From: Deltaproteobacteria bacterium
Lineage (GTDB): Bacteria; Myxococcota_A; UBA796; UBA2385
Length of the DNA stretch: 64,000 nt
Assembly (NCBI GenBank): GCA_016792625.1
Contig: JAEUKK010000027.1
Location: 1-64,000 of the forward strand
Direction of reading: 5' to 3'
The number at the start of each line of letters is the position of its first letter. Position 1 is the first letter of the stretch. Position numbers and translations under genes: made by a program. The notes under the pieces are model-generated. The model ran no database searches. It saw nothing but the letters and a program-made list of their open reading frames with translations, and was not told the DNA's origin. Below are positions 33,685 through 43,306 of the stretch, in pieces.

Positions 33685-34830
33685 TTAGACCGCGGCCGCC
33701 GCGGCGAAGGCGCGCTCGAGGTCGCGGCGCAGGTCGGCCTCTTCTTCGATGCCCACGCTCAGGCGGATGAGGCCGTCATCGAGGCCGATCGCCGCGCGCA
33801 CCTCGGCGGGGATGCTCGCGTGGGTCATGATCGCCGGCAGCTCGATCAGGCTCTCGACCCCGCCCAGGCTCTCGGCCAGGGTGAACAGGCGGGTGGCCTT
33901 CACGAAGCGGGTGGCGGCGTCGAGGTCACCCTTGAGCACGAAGCTGACCATGCCGCCGAAGCCCGGGTAGTGCACCCGCGCGACGTCTTCGCGGCCCTGG
34001 AGCCAAGCGACGATGCTGCGGGCGCTCTGCTGGTGGCGCTCCATGCGCACGTGCAGGGTCTTGAGGCCGCGCAGCACGAGGAAGCAGTCCATCGGGCCGG
34101 GGACCGCGCCGACCGCGTTCTGCAAGAAGGCGTAGCGGGCGGCCAGCGCGTCGTCGCTGGTCAAGATGACGCCGCCGATGACGTCGCTGTGGCCGTTGAG
34201 GTACTTGGTGGTGCTGTGGACCACCACGTCGGCCCCAAGCTCAAGCGGGCGCTGGAAAACGGGCGTGGCGAAGGTGTTGTCGACCACCACCAGGGCGCCC
34301 ACCGCATGCGCCTTCGCTGCGATGGCGGCGATGTCGCTGGTCTTGAGCAGGGGGTTGGTCGGCGACTCGAGCCAGACCAGCGCGGTGCCCTCGGGCACCA
34401 CGAGCTCGGGGTTGGTCGTGTCGACGAAGGTGAACTGGAGGCCGAAGCGGCCCCATTCCTTGGTGAAGAGGCGGTAGGTTCCGCCATAGACGTCGTCGCC
34501 GCACAGCACCTTGGCGCCGGTGGGCAGCGCGCGGATCACCGTGTCGATCGCCGCGAGGCCGCTGCTGAAGCAGAGCCCGTGCGTCGCGCCCTCGAGGGCG
34601 GCGAGGGCGGCCTGCAGCGCGCTGCGGGTCGGGTTGTGTGTGCGGCTGTACTCCCAGGGCCAAGCGCCGGGGTGTGGCTGGGCGTAGGTGCTGGTCTGGA
34701 AGATCGGCGTCATCACCGCGCCGGTCACCGGCTCAGGCGGCTGGCCGGCGTGGATGGCACGGGTGCCGACCCCCCAGGAGGGGTCGAGGTGCGCGGCGGG
34801 ACCGCCGCCGCTCGGGGGCTGTGCAGACAC
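33685..34830 (-). CDS. Cystathionine gamma-synthase/lyase (PLP) with loop deletion
   Basis: 381 residues from GTG (GGAG upstream). Cys/Met metabolism PLP enzyme: N-terminal TRAIHAGQ, YSRTHNPTR, the PLP lysine in HSTTKYLNGHSD, and SLGGVESLIELPAIMTHASIP. With the neighbouring CBS it most likely cleaves cystathionine to cysteine (reverse transsulfuration); gamma-synthase activity cannot be excluded. At VHYPGFGGMVSF the usual ~16-residue stretch (LPSHPxHxxAKRQxxG) between YPG and FGGM is missing. Confidence 0.9.
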   Translation of the reverse strand: MSAQPPSGGGPAAHLDPSWGVGTRAIHAGQPPEPVTGAVMTPIFQTSTYAQPHPGAWPWEYSRTHNPTRSALQAALAALEGATHGLCFSSGLAAIDTVIRALPTGAKVLCGDDVYGGTYRLFTKEWGRFGLQFTFVDTTNPELVVPEGTALVWLESPTNPLLKTSDIAAIAAKAHAVGALVVVDNTFATPVFQRPLELGADVVVHSTTKYLNGHSDVIGGVILTSDDALAARYAFLQNAVGAVPGPMDCFLVLRGLKTLHVRMERHQQSARSIVAWLQGREDVARVHYPGFGGMVSFVLKGDLDAATRFVKATRLFTLAESLGGVESLIELPAIMTHASIPAEVRAAIGLDDGLIRLSVGIEEEADLRRDLERAFAAAAAV

Positions 34831-34845
34831 GGGGAGCTCCAGCGG

Positions 34846-36315
34846 TCAGGCGCGGCGCGCGTTGGCCTTCGAGATGAAGTCGATGAGATCGATGCGGGTG
34901 ATAATATCGACAGGCGCGTTCTTCTCATCGAGGACCACCGCCACCTTGAAGCGGCGGAAGAGCTCGGTGAGCACGGTCACCTCGGTGTCCTCATCGACGG
35001 TGCAGTAGGAGGCGTCGACCAGCTCGCCGACCGGCACATCGGCGGGGCCGCCCTCGAGCGCCCGCTCAAGCAGGCGCTTCTCGAAGAGCACGCCCACCAG
35101 CTTGCCCTCGCTGACCACCGGCACTTGGCTGATGCCGTGCAGCTTGAGCACGCCGACCGCCTCGGCGACCTTGGCGTCAGCGCGCACGACCACGAGCTTG
35201 CGGCCCTTGCGGTCCCCGATCATTTCGCCGACGTGGCCCAGCGAGGTCTCGGGCTCGAGGAAGCCGTTCTCGCGCATCCACGCGTCGTTGAAGATCTTGG
35301 ACATGTAGCGGGTGGCGCTGTCGGGCAGGAGCACGACCGCGCGCAGGCCGGCCTTGTCGTGGCGCCGCAGGTACTTGATCGCGCCCGCCGCGGCCGCGCC
35401 GCAGGAGCCGCCGACGTAGAGGCCCTCCTCGCGCACGAGGCGGCGGGTCATCTGGAAGCACTCTTTGTCATTGACGCGCACCACGTCATCCACGTACTGG
35501 AAGTCCATGGTGCTGGGGAGGAAGTCCTCGCCGATGCCCTCAAGCACATAGGTGTGGGGCTGGGTCAGCTGACCGGTGTGGAAGAAGTCGTAGTAGAGCG
35601 AACCCACCGGGTCGACGCCCACGATCTGGATCTTCGGGTTCTGCTCTTTGAGGTAGCGCCCGATGCCCGAGATGGTACCGCCTGTGCCCATTCCCGCGAT
35701 AAAGACGTCGATCTCACCGGCGAGCTGGCGCCACAGCTCGGGGCCCGTCGTGAGGTAGTGCGTCTCGGGGTTGTCTTGGTTGTGGTACTGGTTGGCGTAG
35801 AAGCTGTTGGGCGTCTCGGCCACGAGCCGCTTGGCGGTGCTGTAGTAGGACCGCGGGTCTTCGGCTTCGACGTTGGTCGGGGTGATCACGACCTGGGCGC
35901 CCCAGGCCCGCAGGGCGGCGCGCTTCTCTTCGCTCTGCTTGTCGGGCATGACGAAGATGGTCTTGTAGCCCTTGAGGGCGGCGACCATGGCCAAGCCCGC
36001 GCCGGTGTTGCCGCTGGTCGCCTCGATGATGGTGGCGCCGGGCTTCAGATCGCCGCGCTTCTCGGCCTGCTCGATGATGTGGAGCGCGATGCGGTCTTTG
36101 ACCGAGCCCGCCGGGTTGTAGGCCTCGACCTTGGCGTAGAGCGTCGACTGCAGGTCTTTGGTCACGCGGTGCAGCTGCACCAGAGGCGTGTCGCCGACGA
36201 CGTCGAGGATGCTCGAAAACACCCGGTGGTAGCGCGGGTCGACCGAGGGAGCCGGGGCGCCAGGGGCCGGCGGGGTCGCGTGGGGCGGGACGGGCGGGAG
36301 CTTGGTGCCAGGCAC
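34846..36315 (-). CDS. Cystathionine beta-synthase with CBS pair
   Basis: 489 residues from a GTG at 36315 with GAGG upstream; the frame extends further but is low-complexity. Catalytic domain: PLP Lys 73 in NPAGSVKDRIA, SGNTGAGLA and the GTGGTISG phosphate loop. C-terminal ~130 residues are two CBS motifs (VSEGKLVGVLFEKRLLE, PVDIITRIDLIDF), the regulatory module that binds adenosyl ligands in eukaryotic enzymes. It condenses serine and homocysteine to cystathionine. It lacks the haem N-terminus of animal CBS. First gene of the operon. Confidence 0.9.
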   Translation of the reverse strand: MPGTKLPPVPPHATPPAPGAPAPSVDPRYHRVFSSILDVVGDTPLVQLHRVTKDLQSTLYAKVEAYNPAGSVKDRIALHIIEQAEKRGDLKPGATIIEATSGNTGAGLAMVAALKGYKTIFVMPDKQSEEKRAALRAWGAQVVITPTNVEAEDPRSYYSTAKRLVAETPNSFYANQYHNQDNPETHYLTTGPELWRQLAGEIDVFIAGMGTGGTISGIGRYLKEQNPKIQIVGVDPVGSLYYDFFHTGQLTQPHTYVLEGIGEDFLPSTMDFQYVDDVVRVNDKECFQMTRRLVREEGLYVGGSCGAAAAGAIKYLRRHDKAGLRAVVLLPDSATRYMSKIFNDAWMRENGFLEPETSLGHVGEMIGDRKGRKLVVVRADAKVAEAVGVLKLHGISQVPVVSEGKLVGVLFEKRLLERALEGGPADVPVGELVDASYCTVDEDTEVTVLTELFRRFKVAVVLDEKNAPVDIITRIDLIDFISKANARRA

Positions 36316-36476
36316 AGGTCGGACCCTCGGGCAGGGGAAAAGGGACGGGCGGCTATCCGGTCGCCCCCGGCAGGGCCAAGGTGACGCGCCGCGGCCCCGT
36401 CCGCCCAAGGGGGCGCCGTGTTATGGACCGGCCGCTCCAGGGTGGGGCCCGCACACGACCGCAAGGAGCGCCCGCC

Positions 36477-38048
36477 GTGGATGACTCTCGGGACCGCATC
36501 GTCCGCAAGGGCGACTACATCTATGGGTCGTTCTTTAAGCCTGAGGTCGTCGACGGCTACATCAACGGGGTGAACCCGGGCGACCGGGCCGATGTGCTCG
36601 GGCGCTTCCCCTTCTCTGAGACCAGCGCCGACGAGGCGGTCGAGCAGGCCCGGGCCGGGGCGCGCAGCTGGCGCCGGGTCAGCCTGCCCGAGCGGGCGGC
36701 CGCGGTCCGGCGTTTTCGCGACAACCTCGCCCGCTTCCAAGAGCGGCTGGCCCGCCTGATCACCCGCGAGGTCGGCAAGCCCCTGTGGGAGTCGCGCCAA
36801 GAGGTCCAGGCCGCGGTCCGGGCCCTCGACCAGTACCTCGACGAGGGGCTGGCCCTGCTCGCCCCCCGCATCATCGAGGACATCGGCGCCCGCAGCGACT
36901 TCCTCCCCCGTGGCGTGGTCTGCATCCTCTCCTCCTACAACTTCCCCCTGCTCCTTCCGGCGACCAACGCGGCGGCGGCCATCCTCGCCGGCAACGCGGT
37001 GGTGACCAAGGCGAGCAAGTTCACCCCGGGCGTCGGCCAGGCCGTCGCCGAGATGTGGGACCGCTGCAAGCTCCCCCGCGGCGTCTACAACATGGTGCAG
37101 GGCCCCGGCGCGGTGGTCGGGCAGCGCATGGCGCTCAACCCCAACGTCGACTGCCTGCTGTTCACCGGCAGCTACGAGACCGCGGCCACCCTGCGCCAGC
37201 TCTTGGCCGACCGGCCGAACATGCCGATGGTGGCCCAGACCGGCGGCAAGGGCACCGCCATCGTGCTCGACGACGCCCAGGTTGAGCAGGCGGTCTACGA
37301 GGTGATGGTCGGCGCCTTCCTCACCGCGGGCCAGCGGCACAACTCGACGGGCCGGGTCATCGTCACGGAGGGCATTTACGAGCGCTTTATCAACGAGCTG
37401 GTCGACCACACGAGCCGGGTCGAGATCGGCTACGGCTTCCGCAACGACGTGTTCATGGGCCCGGTGGTGAGCGAGAACCTGCGCAGCCGCTACAAACGTT
37501 TCGCGCGGCAGCTGGCCAGCAAGGGCCACCAGGCGCTGCTTGAGGCCGGCCCCTACGAGGGCCAGACCCGCGGCTTTTACGCAAAACCGGCGATCTACCG
37601 CGTGCATTGGGACAATGGGCACGCCTTCCTCAACGACGAGCCGCCCGGCCCCATGTTGTTGGTCTACAAGGTGCCGAGCTGGCAAGAGGCCGCCGCCCTG
37701 CACAACCAGACCAGCTACCGCCTCGCGACCAGCGTTTTTGGCGCGCTGGACAGCCCGGTGATGGGCGAGATGCGCGACCGCCTGCGCACCGGGGCGCTCA
37801 ACATCAACCGCGGCACCATCGGGGCGAGCCTGCGCCTGCCGAGCATCGGCCTCGGGCGCAGCAGCAACGGCATGCCCGCCGGCTTGCAGCTGCTCAGCGT
37901 GCTGACCAGCCCGCGCGCCCAGCTGGTCGAGACGCGGGCTTTTGAGGGCAACCCGGTGCTGCCGGGCACGAACTGGCATGCGCCGGCCCAGGTCGAGCCC
38001 GAGGTGAACGTCGAAGAGGTCGAGGACGACGACATCATCCTCGAGTAG
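36477..38048 (+). CDS. Aldehyde-dehydrogenase-fold protein lacking catalytic Cys and Glu
   Basis: 523 residues from a GTG with AAGGAG upstream. ALDH superfamily, closest in layout to AstD-type semialdehyde dehydrogenases: SSYNFPLLLPATNAAAAILAGNAVVTKAS, LLFTGSYETAA, ending with PGTNWHAP. The catalytic Cys (GQRC) is His 288 (GQRHNSTGR), and the general-base Glu (ELGGK) is Gln 254 (AQTGGKG). Their spacing, 34, is exactly that of normal ALDHs, so this is substitution, not misalignment. The oxyanion Asn (YNFP) remains. Probably a non-catalytic or repurposed enzyme. Divergent from the CBS gene. Confidence 0.85.
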   Translation: MDDSRDRIVRKGDYIYGSFFKPEVVDGYINGVNPGDRADVLGRFPFSETSADEAVEQARAGARSWRRVSLPERAAAVRRFRDNLARFQERLARLITREVGKPLWESRQEVQAAVRALDQYLDEGLALLAPRIIEDIGARSDFLPRGVVCILSSYNFPLLLPATNAAAAILAGNAVVTKASKFTPGVGQAVAEMWDRCKLPRGVYNMVQGPGAVVGQRMALNPNVDCLLFTGSYETAATLRQLLADRPNMPMVAQTGGKGTAIVLDDAQVEQAVYEVMVGAFLTAGQRHNSTGRVIVTEGIYERFINELVDHTSRVEIGYGFRNDVFMGPVVSENLRSRYKRFARQLASKGHQALLEAGPYEGQTRGFYAKPAIYRVHWDNGHAFLNDEPPGPMLLVYKVPSWQEAAALHNQTSYRLATSVFGALDSPVMGEMRDRLRTGALNINRGTIGASLRLPSIGLGRSSNGMPAGLQLLSVLTSPRAQLVETRAFEGNPVLPGTNWHAPAQVEPEVNVEEVEDDDIILE

Positions 38049-38078
38049 GGGCCTCGAGTAGGGGCCTCGAGTAGTGGG
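38040..38078 (+). repeat. Three 13-bp repeats over a stop codon
   Basis: CTCGAGTAGGGGC at 38040-38052, again at 38053-38065, and CTCGAGTAGTGGG at 38066-38078. Each unit contains the ALDH-like gene's last codon and TAG, so the true 3' end has been triplicated downstream of the stop. Confidence 0.9.
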
Positions 38079-38220
38079 CCTCGCGGCGTCGGCTCCGGGC
38101 AGTGGGCTTCGATGGGATAGGTTGGGGAGCGGAGGAGCGACCCAACACATAGACCAAACCCAGTCGTCCAACCCAAGCCCTGTGCGCTGGCGGCGCGCGC
38201 GAAACGCGCCGCCCGATCAC

Positions 38221-39882
38221 CTAGCGCCGCTTGTTGGCCTTGCCTGCCTTCATCGGCTTGTTCGGCGTGCGCGCATCGGCCGGACGCGGCCGCGAGGCCT
38301 TCGGCGGACGGCCCAGGCCCACGGTGCTCTCGGCGGGCGGCGGGCCCTCCTCCCCCTCTTCGGTGCGGGGGCCACCGGCGCGGGCGATGAGCCGCCGGTC
38401 GGCGCCCAGCGCGTCGAGGGCCGCGACCAGGTCGCCGTGCAAGGGCGCGCGCAGCTCGTTGGCCTTCTCGACGTGGACGAAGGGCCGGACCAAGCCCGCC
38501 TTCTCGGAGAAGAAGCGGGCGGTGGGCGCGTGGCGACCGGCGACGGGGTGGCCGAGCCGCGCGAGGCTGGCCAGGGCGGGGATGAGGCGGCCGTCGAGCA
38601 GCTCCAAGCGGAGCAGCGCGTGGCCGGCGACCAGCCCGAGGCGGCGCCAGCGGGCCCCCTCGGTGTGGCCGGCCTCGCCCGGATCACCGATGACCAGCAC
38701 CACCGCTCGCTGGGCCCGGCCGAGCGCGCCCGAGATGCCCTCGCCGGGGCCATCATCCGTCCAGGGGCCGGTGAGGTTGCCGCCCTGCACGCTGATCCGG
38801 CGGAGGGGGACGCCCCGCTCCAACAAGACCACCGCCTCGACCTCGGGCGTCTGGGGGAAAAGATCGATGGCCTGCACCTGCTGGACGCGCAGGCCGTGGG
38901 CGGCGAGGCAGTCGAGGTCGCGGGCCAGGGTCTCGGGGCCGCAGCTCACGTAGACCACCCGGTGCGCGACGCGGGCGATGCGGGCGAGGGCCGCCGGGTC
39001 GCTGCCCTTGCGGGCCGGGTTGAGCACCACGCAGTCAAAGGGCCCGAGCTTGCTCAGGTCTTGGTCTTCGACCTTGCCTTCGATGACCTTGACGTTGGCC
39101 GGCGCCACCGCCCGGGCCGAGGCGCAAGCCGTCGGCACCTCTTCGATCATCACGACCTCGTCGCGGCCCGGCGCCAACATCAGCGCATAGGCGCCCACGC
39201 CGGCGTAGAGGTCGAGCACCCGCTTGGCGTCGCCGACCAGGGCCTTGACCGTGGCGTGCAGGTCGGCGGCGGTGCGCGGGTCGACCTGGAAGAAGGCGCC
39301 GGGGTGCAGCTTGAGGCGGGTGTCGCCGATCTGCTCGTCGAGGCTGGTCTCGCCGGCGATGAGGCGGGGGCGGCTGCCCATCACCTTCTTGTGGTCGGGG
39401 TCGGCGCGGCTGACCGCCACCGACTTGAGCCCGGGTACGGCCTTGCGCAACGCGTTGCCAAAACCGCCAGGCAGCTGGGCCTCGTCGGCGGCGATGACCG
39501 CCTGCAGCTCACCTTTGGCGGCGGTGACCCGCAGGTCGAGGCTGTGCAGGCCGCGCAGGCCCGCGAGCGCGCCCAGCAGCGGCGGCAGGGCCGCGCGCAG
39601 GCCCTCAGCCAGCACCGGGCAGTCGGGCGTGTCGAGCACCGTGTGGCCGCTGCGGTCGTAGAGGCCGATGCGCACGCCATCTTTGCGCACATCGAGCGGC
39701 AGCTTCAGCCGGTGGCGGTAGGCCTCGGTGTGCCGCGCCGGCGCGACCGCCGGGGCAGGCGGCAGGTGCGGGTAGCGGGCGAAGGCGGCAGAGAGGCGGG
39801 CCTGCTTGTGCGCGAGCTGCTCAGAGTAGGGCAGCGGCAGCAGCGGGCAGCCGGGGCAAGCGGGGTGGTGACGGCAGTCCAT
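38221..39882 (-). CDS. TrmA/RlmD-type RNA methyltransferase fused to RluA-like remnant
   Basis: 553 residues. Cys 3, 9 and 12 (CxxxxxCxxC) plus Cys in DTPDCPVL form the Fe-S cluster of RlmD/RumA-type uridine C5 methyltransferases; VLDLYAGVGAYAL is the SAM motif and VVYVSCGPETLARDL holds the catalytic Cys. The family methylates 23S rRNA or tRNA. After residue ~385 it continues for ~170 residues with LLRLELLDGRLIPALASLARLGHPVAG and FVHVEKANELRAPL, matching the C-terminal part of RluA pseudouridine synthases. The HRLD catalytic motif is absent and GRTHQ is now GRLIP. Tail is Lys/Arg-rich. Confidence 0.8.
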   Translation of the reverse strand: MDCRHHPACPGCPLLPLPYSEQLAHKQARLSAAFARYPHLPPAPAVAPARHTEAYRHRLKLPLDVRKDGVRIGLYDRSGHTVLDTPDCPVLAEGLRAALPPLLGALAGLRGLHSLDLRVTAAKGELQAVIAADEAQLPGGFGNALRKAVPGLKSVAVSRADPDHKKVMGSRPRLIAGETSLDEQIGDTRLKLHPGAFFQVDPRTAADLHATVKALVGDAKRVLDLYAGVGAYALMLAPGRDEVVMIEEVPTACASARAVAPANVKVIEGKVEDQDLSKLGPFDCVVLNPARKGSDPAALARIARVAHRVVYVSCGPETLARDLDCLAAHGLRVQQVQAIDLFPQTPEVEAVVLLERGVPLRRISVQGGNLTGPWTDDGPGEGISGALGRAQRAVVLVIGDPGEAGHTEGARWRRLGLVAGHALLRLELLDGRLIPALASLARLGHPVAGRHAPTARFFSEKAGLVRPFVHVEKANELRAPLHGDLVAALDALGADRRLIARAGGPRTEEGEEGPPPAESTVGLGRPPKASRPRPADARTPNKPMKAGKANKRR

Positions 39883-39944
39883 CGGCGGCGGCTAACCGGG
39901 GCCAACGCGCCGGTCGCCGGGCGGGGGCGGTGTTCCCGCGCGCG

Positions 39945-40769
39945 TCACGCAGGGCGGGGCGGGCTGCCGGGCAGGCGCCAAGGGTCCTCGAGCACGCCGC
40001 GCACGACCTTGGCCAAAACACCACCCTGGGCGCCATCCATGTAGCGGTGGTCGATGGTCGCGCAGAGCGTGAGCAGCGGGCGGGCGACCACCTGCCCGTC
40101 GACGACGTGGGGCGCCTGCTTCACCGCGCCCATCAGCACATAGACCGGCGCGTGGGCGAAGGGTGTGGGCGGGGCGAAGCCCTCATCCAGCCCAAAAACG
40201 CCGACATTGGTGATGACGCAGGCGCCGAAGGGGAAGGCCTCGAGGCCCAGCGCCGGCACGCTGATCCCCAGCACGCCGGTCAGGTAGCCGCTGACCGCAA
40301 CCACCGGGCGGATGAGCCAAGTCGGCATCCACGACAGCGGCCCCATCGACTTGTTGAAGGCCTCGTCTTTGCCCGCCGCGAGGCGCTCAGCCCGCCCGCG
40401 CAGCTCGCGCGCGACGTCCACCACGCTCTTCTTGTCGAAGTCCTCAATCTTGGCCTTGGCGAGGTTCTGGCCCTCTTCGAGCGCGATCAAGAAGCTGAGC
40501 GCGACGCCCTGGTGGCGTTGGTAGGTGCCCAAGCGGATCACTCCGTTGAGGCCGGGGGCCTGGGCGAAGGCCTCGGCCACCGCCTTGCCCACGAGGTGGG
40601 TCAGCGTGACCTTCTCGCCGCTCTGTGCGCGCACCGCGTCAATCCAGCGCAGGGCCTCGCTCACGTCGATCGTGAGCTTGCCGTAGATGTTGCCCTCGCG
40701 CGGCGGCGCCCAAGTCGCGATGGCCAGCTTGCGGCGGAGCCCGTTGGGCGTGGGGACGAGCGCGGACAT
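39945..40769 (-). CDS. Stand-alone 2-oxoacid dehydrogenase acyltransferase (E2) domain
   Basis: 274 residues: only the CAT-like catalytic domain of dihydrolipoamide acyltransferases, ending in the active-site motif DHRYMDGAQGG (HxxxDG). No lipoyl or subunit-binding domain. The N-terminal LRRKLAIATWAPPREGNIYGKLTIDVSEAL matches free-standing homologues in other bacteria whose acceptor is unknown. GGAGG precedes the ATG. Third gene of the PAAR-methyltransferase-E2-RNA methyltransferase run (22 bp after the methyltransferase, 62 bp before the next). Confidence 0.85.
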   Translation of the reverse strand: MSALVPTPNGLRRKLAIATWAPPREGNIYGKLTIDVSEALRWIDAVRAQSGEKVTLTHLVGKAVAEAFAQAPGLNGVIRLGTYQRHQGVALSFLIALEEGQNLAKAKIEDFDKKSVVDVARELRGRAERLAAGKDEAFNKSMGPLSWMPTWLIRPVVAVSGYLTGVLGISVPALGLEAFPFGACVITNVGVFGLDEGFAPPTPFAHAPVYVLMGAVKQAPHVVDGQVVARPLLTLCATIDHRYMDGAQGGVLAKVVRGVLEDPWRLPGSPPRPA

Positions 40770-40791
40770 GGGGACCTCCAGGGGGAGGAGG

Positions 40792-41601
40792 CTACACGTC
40801 GGCGGGGCGGAGGGGGGAGCCCCCCCTCCACGCCCGCCACAGCAGCCCCGTGTGCACGCTCACCGTCCGCGGGTGCGTGCGCAGCGGCCAGTCGTGGACC
40901 TCGACCGTCCAGGTAAAACCGCGGGCGGACAGCGCCGCCTCGACCCCGGCCTGGTCGAGCTGGGCGCTGATGGGGGTGATGTGGTCTTCGTAGGCCAGGG
41001 GCGAGGCGAGCAGCAGCTGGCCGTCGTTGGCGAGCTGGGCGGCCATCACGTCGATCAGGCCCAGCGGGTCGCGGCAGGAGTCGAGGAGGTTCAGCGCGAC
41101 CACCGCAGCGAACTGGCCCGGCGCGAAGGGCGGGGCCAGCGCGTCGGCGAGGATGCGCTGCTGGGCGGGGTTGCGGCTGAGCAGCACCCAGTCGAGGTCG
41201 ACGGCGGTCAGCTCGGCCCGGCCGTGGGCGCCGAGGCCCGCGCCCAGCTCGAGGATGGGGCCCGGGAGCGCGGAGATGGCCTGCTGCACTGCGTCTTGGA
41301 GGGGGCCGACGCGGCTGTGGTGGTAGGTCCACAGGCGGCGCAGCGAGCGCTGGAGCGGGTTGGGGCCGCCGCGCACGAGGCGCTCGAGCAGGGGGCCGGG
41401 CAGGTCGTGGCGGCAGAGGACGGCGAGGCGCTCTTCGGCCAGCCACGCGTCGGGATCGCTGACCAGCAGGCTGATCCCGTCGACGACGGGGAAGGAGGCG
41501 CCGCAGGCCCCGCAGCCGAGGCCCACGGGTTCGGGGCCGAGCACGCCGACCGCGCCGCAGGTGGGGCAGCGGTCGGGCGGCGGCGGGGCGCCCGGGCTCA
41601 G
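40792..41601 (-). CDS. SAM methyltransferase with N-terminal zinc ribbon
   Basis: About 269 residues. CPTCG and CGACG near the N-terminus followed by FPVVDGISLLV is the Trm112-like zinc ribbon common before class I methyltransferases; LELGAGLGAHG is the SAM motif. No ATG, GTG or TTG lies between the upstream PAAR stop and the zinc ribbon. The only start preserving it without deep overlap is CTG at 41601, which overlaps the PAAR stop in CTGA, like the ATGA junctions elsewhere here. The start is uncertain, the domain is not. Confidence 0.65.
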   Translation of the reverse strand: MSPGAPPPPDRCPTCGAVGVLGPEPVGLGCGACGASFPVVDGISLLVSDPDAWLAEERLAVLCRHDLPGPLLERLVRGGPNPLQRSLRRLWTYHHSRVGPLQDAVQQAISALPGPILELGAGLGAHGRAELTAVDLDWVLLSRNPAQQRILADALAPPFAPGQFAAVVALNLLDSCRDPLGLIDVMAAQLANDGQLLLASPLAYEDHITPISAQLDQAGVEAALSARGFTWTVEVHDWPLRTHPRTVSVHTGLLWRAWRGGSPLRPADV

Positions 41602-41918
41602 CCGCCGACCATGAGGTTGGTGCTGCCCTGGATGAGCGTGCCCTTGCCGCCGCAGTGCGCGGTGTTGTCGCCGAGGCGGGCGGCGGGGATGTCGTTGAAG
41701 AAGACCGTGCCGCTGCCGCTGGCGACCTTCCACTGGTTGGGGCCGCAGCAGGCCATGTGCACGCCGGGGTCGCCGATGCGCAGCGCCGGCATGTTGTTCA
41801 CCATGATGTTCGGCGAGCCGTTGACCCCCGGCCCTTGGACCGGGTGCGGACAGGCGGGGCAGCCGTGGGCATCTGCCGGGTTGAAGGCCTTGTCTCCGAC
41901 GCGGGACTGCGGGGGCAT
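41598..41918 (-). CDS. PAAR-domain protein
   Basis: 106 residues from the ATG at 41918. Contains AHGCPACPHPVQGPGVNGSPNI, VGDPG-like RIGDPGVHMACCGP and RLGDNTAHCGGKG, the repeated His/Cys turns of the PAAR fold, which caps type VI secretion spikes and binds a metal at its tip. No other type VI gene is in the window, so it is an orphan PAAR, probably used with a secretion system encoded elsewhere, or with the genes downstream as cargo. Divergent from the aminotransferase-LuxEC genes. Confidence 0.85.
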   Translation of the reverse strand: MPPQSRVGDKAFNPADAHGCPACPHPVQGPGVNGSPNIMVNNMPALRIGDPGVHMACCGPNQWKVASGSGTVFFNDIPAARLGDNTAHCGGKGTLIQGSTNLMVGG

Positions 41919-42016
41919 GGTGGGCTCCGGGGCGGGCGCGGACAGGCCCGCAGGTGGAGGATAAGCCGCGGGGCTGCCCCGGCACAAGCCTGAAGGCGCC
42001 GTCGACTGGAGCCCCC

Positions 42017-43302
<1,286 letters not shown>

Positions 43303-43306
<4 letters not shown>

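Noticed and set aside
32311..36384. 1357-codon plus-strand frame opposite the CBS/CGL/glycosyltransferase operon
   Set aside because: Anti-sense of well-recognised enzymes; no motif of its own.
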